Source: Lactiplantibacillus modestisalitolerans
GTDB lineage: Bacteria; Bacillota; Bacilli; Lactobacillales; Lactobacillaceae
Reading direction: 5' to 3'
NCBI RefSeq assembly: GCF_005405425.1
Contig: NZ_BJEA01000004.1
Coordinates: 168,418 to 232,417, forward strand
DNA: 64,000 nt
Shown: positions 62,786 through 64,000 of the stretch, piece by piece
How positions within the stretch are numbered: position 1 is the stretch's first letter
Layout: every line of letters starts with the position of its first letter
Position numbers and translations under genes: made by a program
The notes under the pieces: model-generated
The model's input: only the letters and a program-made list of their open reading frames with translations
The model's database searches: none
What the model was told of the DNA's origin: nothing

Positions 62786-63187
62786 ATGAGTAAGTATCGA
62801 ATTGGAATGCGGGTCACGGGCCGCATTACGGGAATTCAACCCTATGGTGCGTTTGTGACGCTTGATGAACAGCATCAGGGCTTGATTCATATTTCTGAGT
62901 GCCACGAAGGGTACGTTAAGCGGATTAGCGATTACTTAAAGATTGGACAACAAGTCGAAGTGATCATTTTGGACATTGATGAGTATACTGGCAAGATTAG
63001 TTTGTCCTTACGCTGTATTGCGCACGCGCCCCGGCCAACGAGTAGTGATTTAGAAATCTACAAAACTTTTCGACACAAGCATTTTTGGACCAACCGGCAC
63101 GTTCATGCTGGGTTTGCGCCGATTGCAGCGAATATGGATACCTGGATCAAGGACTCATTGAATCGATTAGATGCGGAGGAACGATAA
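62786..63187 (+). CDS. S1 RNA-binding domain protein (general stress protein 13 family)
   Basis: 133 residues with an S1 domain (RIGMRVTGRITGIQPYGAFV, GLIHISE, GKISLSLR). ATG at 62786 after AGGGATGGG. Confidence 0.82.
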   Translation: MSKYRIGMRVTGRITGIQPYGAFVTLDEQHQGLIHISECHEGYVKRISDYLKIGQQVEVIILDIDEYTGKISLSLRCIAHAPRPTSSDLEIYKTFRHKHFWTNRHVHAGFAPIAANMDTWIKDSLNRLDAEER

Positions 63188-63188
63188 A

Positions 63189-63581
63189 ATGCAGAAACAC
63201 GTGGCAGGAACGATTATAAATAGTACGTCGGCGGGGCTGACCTTTTTAGTCAAGCGAACAAGTGCTGGTTCGTATGAATTTTACAACTTGCCAGTTATGG
63301 CAGAGCAATCGCCATTAGCTTCCGTTCTTTGGCAGTTACGTCATAAAGTGGGCATTGATGTGGATCAGTTACGGCTGTACGATTCGACGATTGCGGAATT
63401 AAATGGTGAAAAAGTATCCGTTTTTGTTTTTAACCATTTAGAATTGAATCCGGACATTCGCAAGCGATTTGAACAATTTGGCCTGTTTTTTGTGCCATCT
63501 AGTGCGCTTCACGACCTATTTACACGGGTGCACGTTGGAAAAATGCCGGTTTTTAGTGATTTAGAAAATAAATCAAATTAA
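63189..63581 (+). CDS. Hypothetical NUDIX-like protein
   Basis: 130 residues with TFLVKRTSAGSYEFYNLPV and LWQLRHKVGIDVDQLRLYD, resembling a NUDIX fold without an intact GX5EX7REUXEEXGU box. One base after the upstream gene. Confidence 0.5.
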   Translation: MQKHVAGTIINSTSAGLTFLVKRTSAGSYEFYNLPVMAEQSPLASVLWQLRHKVGIDVDQLRLYDSTIAELNGEKVSVFVFNHLELNPDIRKRFEQFGLFFVPSSALHDLFTRVHVGKMPVFSDLENKSN

Positions 63582-63584
63582 TGC

Positions 63585-63891
63585 TTGACCTGTATACTAA
63601 TTCTTGATAAGATATATCTTGTCGCTGCGAGCGGGGGACGTAAAGCCCGGTCGTTACGCGGTTCTCACCATTGATTAGCGTTAATCCCAATATTGAATAA
63701 ATATTCAATCAGTTGTAATTAATTGTTGACACGTTCGTGAGATGATGATAATATATTGCTTGTTGCGATGGAGCAGTTATGATTGAATTGCCCGTTGTTT
63801 GCCGCTGAGGCGGCAGTTGCATTTAGAGCTTGCATAGTTATTCAACTTGTTGAAAAAAGTTGTTGACAGCTAAGACTTGAGATGCTAACAT
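63585..63891 (+). promoter_or_regulatory. rRNA operon promoters
   Basis: Three sigma-A-type promoters with 17-base spacers: TTGACC/TAAGAT (63585-63613), TTGACA/TAATAT (63726-63754) and TTGACA/TAACAT (63863-63891). Confidence 0.85.
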
Positions 63892-64000
63892 GTAATAGTT
63901 GCGTTGAGGTAATCAACTTAACGAATTAGACCTTTGAAAACTGAACAAAGTTTCGACGAATCAAATGTGTAGGGTCTCTTGATTTTGAATCGAGAGCAAA
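63892..64000 (+). ncRNA. rrn leader (upstream of 16S rRNA)
   Basis: Contains the leader motif CCTTTGAAAACTGAACAAAG (63931-63950) found before 16S rRNA genes of lactobacilli. The 16S gene itself begins beyond the window. Confidence 0.8.

Overview
The window is a chromosomal segment of a Lactobacillaceae bacterium, probably of the Lactiplantibacillus/Levilactobacillus kind (genus not certain from sequence alone). The evidence is the divergent pepQ/ccpA pair with a perfect cre site, the yebC-comG-ytxK-ackA order, yutD/yutF-type genes and a typical low-GC Gram-positive rrn leader at the right edge. Host genes fill 1-12,604 and 49,746-64,000. A 37.1-kb siphovirus prophage (12,605-49,745) sits inside comGC.

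Left host region: the end of dapH, an M20 amidohydrolase of the N-acetyl-diaminopimelate deacetylase type, an MscS channel, DUF948 and YtxH-like envelope proteins, an aldo/keto reductase, pepQ, ccpA, a TIM-barrel isomerase-like protein with a DsrE-like partner, yebC, a ribokinase-type kinase, comGA, comGB and the 5' end of comGC. Right host region: the rest of comGC, comGD-comGG, a YtxK-like methyltransferase, ackA, a PadR/DUF1048 operon, an amino-acid permease, two metallophosphoesterases, yutD, yutF, a DUF1461 membrane protein, a DedA protein, a cyclophilin, an S1-domain protein and the rrn promoter region. A related imperfect repeat occurs in at least two host intergenic gaps.

The prophage is organised as follows: large serine integrase next to attL; superinfection/lysogeny genes (membrane protein, ImmA-like protease, CI-like repressor, Cro-like protein, operator array); early and recombination/replication genes (RecT, PD-(D/E)XK nuclease, DnaD-like replication protein with GGGTCA iterons, DnaC-like loader, BRO/KilAC antirepressor, VRR-NUC, many small genes); an ArpU-type late regulator followed by 11-bp tandem repeats at a presumptive late promoter; a tRNA-Leu-like RNA; then TerS-TerL-portal-head-connector-tail-Dit-Tal-holin-GH25 endolysin. 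attL and attR allow attP to be rebuilt as a near-symmetric site centred on a GA dinucleotide. Excision should restore an intact comGC.

The most interesting part is a self-contained cargo cassette between the endolysin terminator and attR (about 47,240-49,710). It holds (i) a miniature CRISPR-like transcript (promoter, repeat, one 34-nt spacer, repeat, terminator) whose two type I-E-like repeats differ by compensatory stem changes; (ii) a gene whose N-terminal HTH domain resembles the N-terminal domain of AcrIIA1, fused to an acidic C-terminal domain that has its own internal ribosome binding site; and (iii) a full-length Cas8e/Cse1 (large subunit of type I-E Cascade) with no other cas gene. 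I infer a phage-encoded system that interferes with, or hijacks, a host type I-E CRISPR-Cas system, combining an RNA mimic, a solo Cas subunit and an Acr/Aca-like regulator. This is inference from sequence, not demonstrated.
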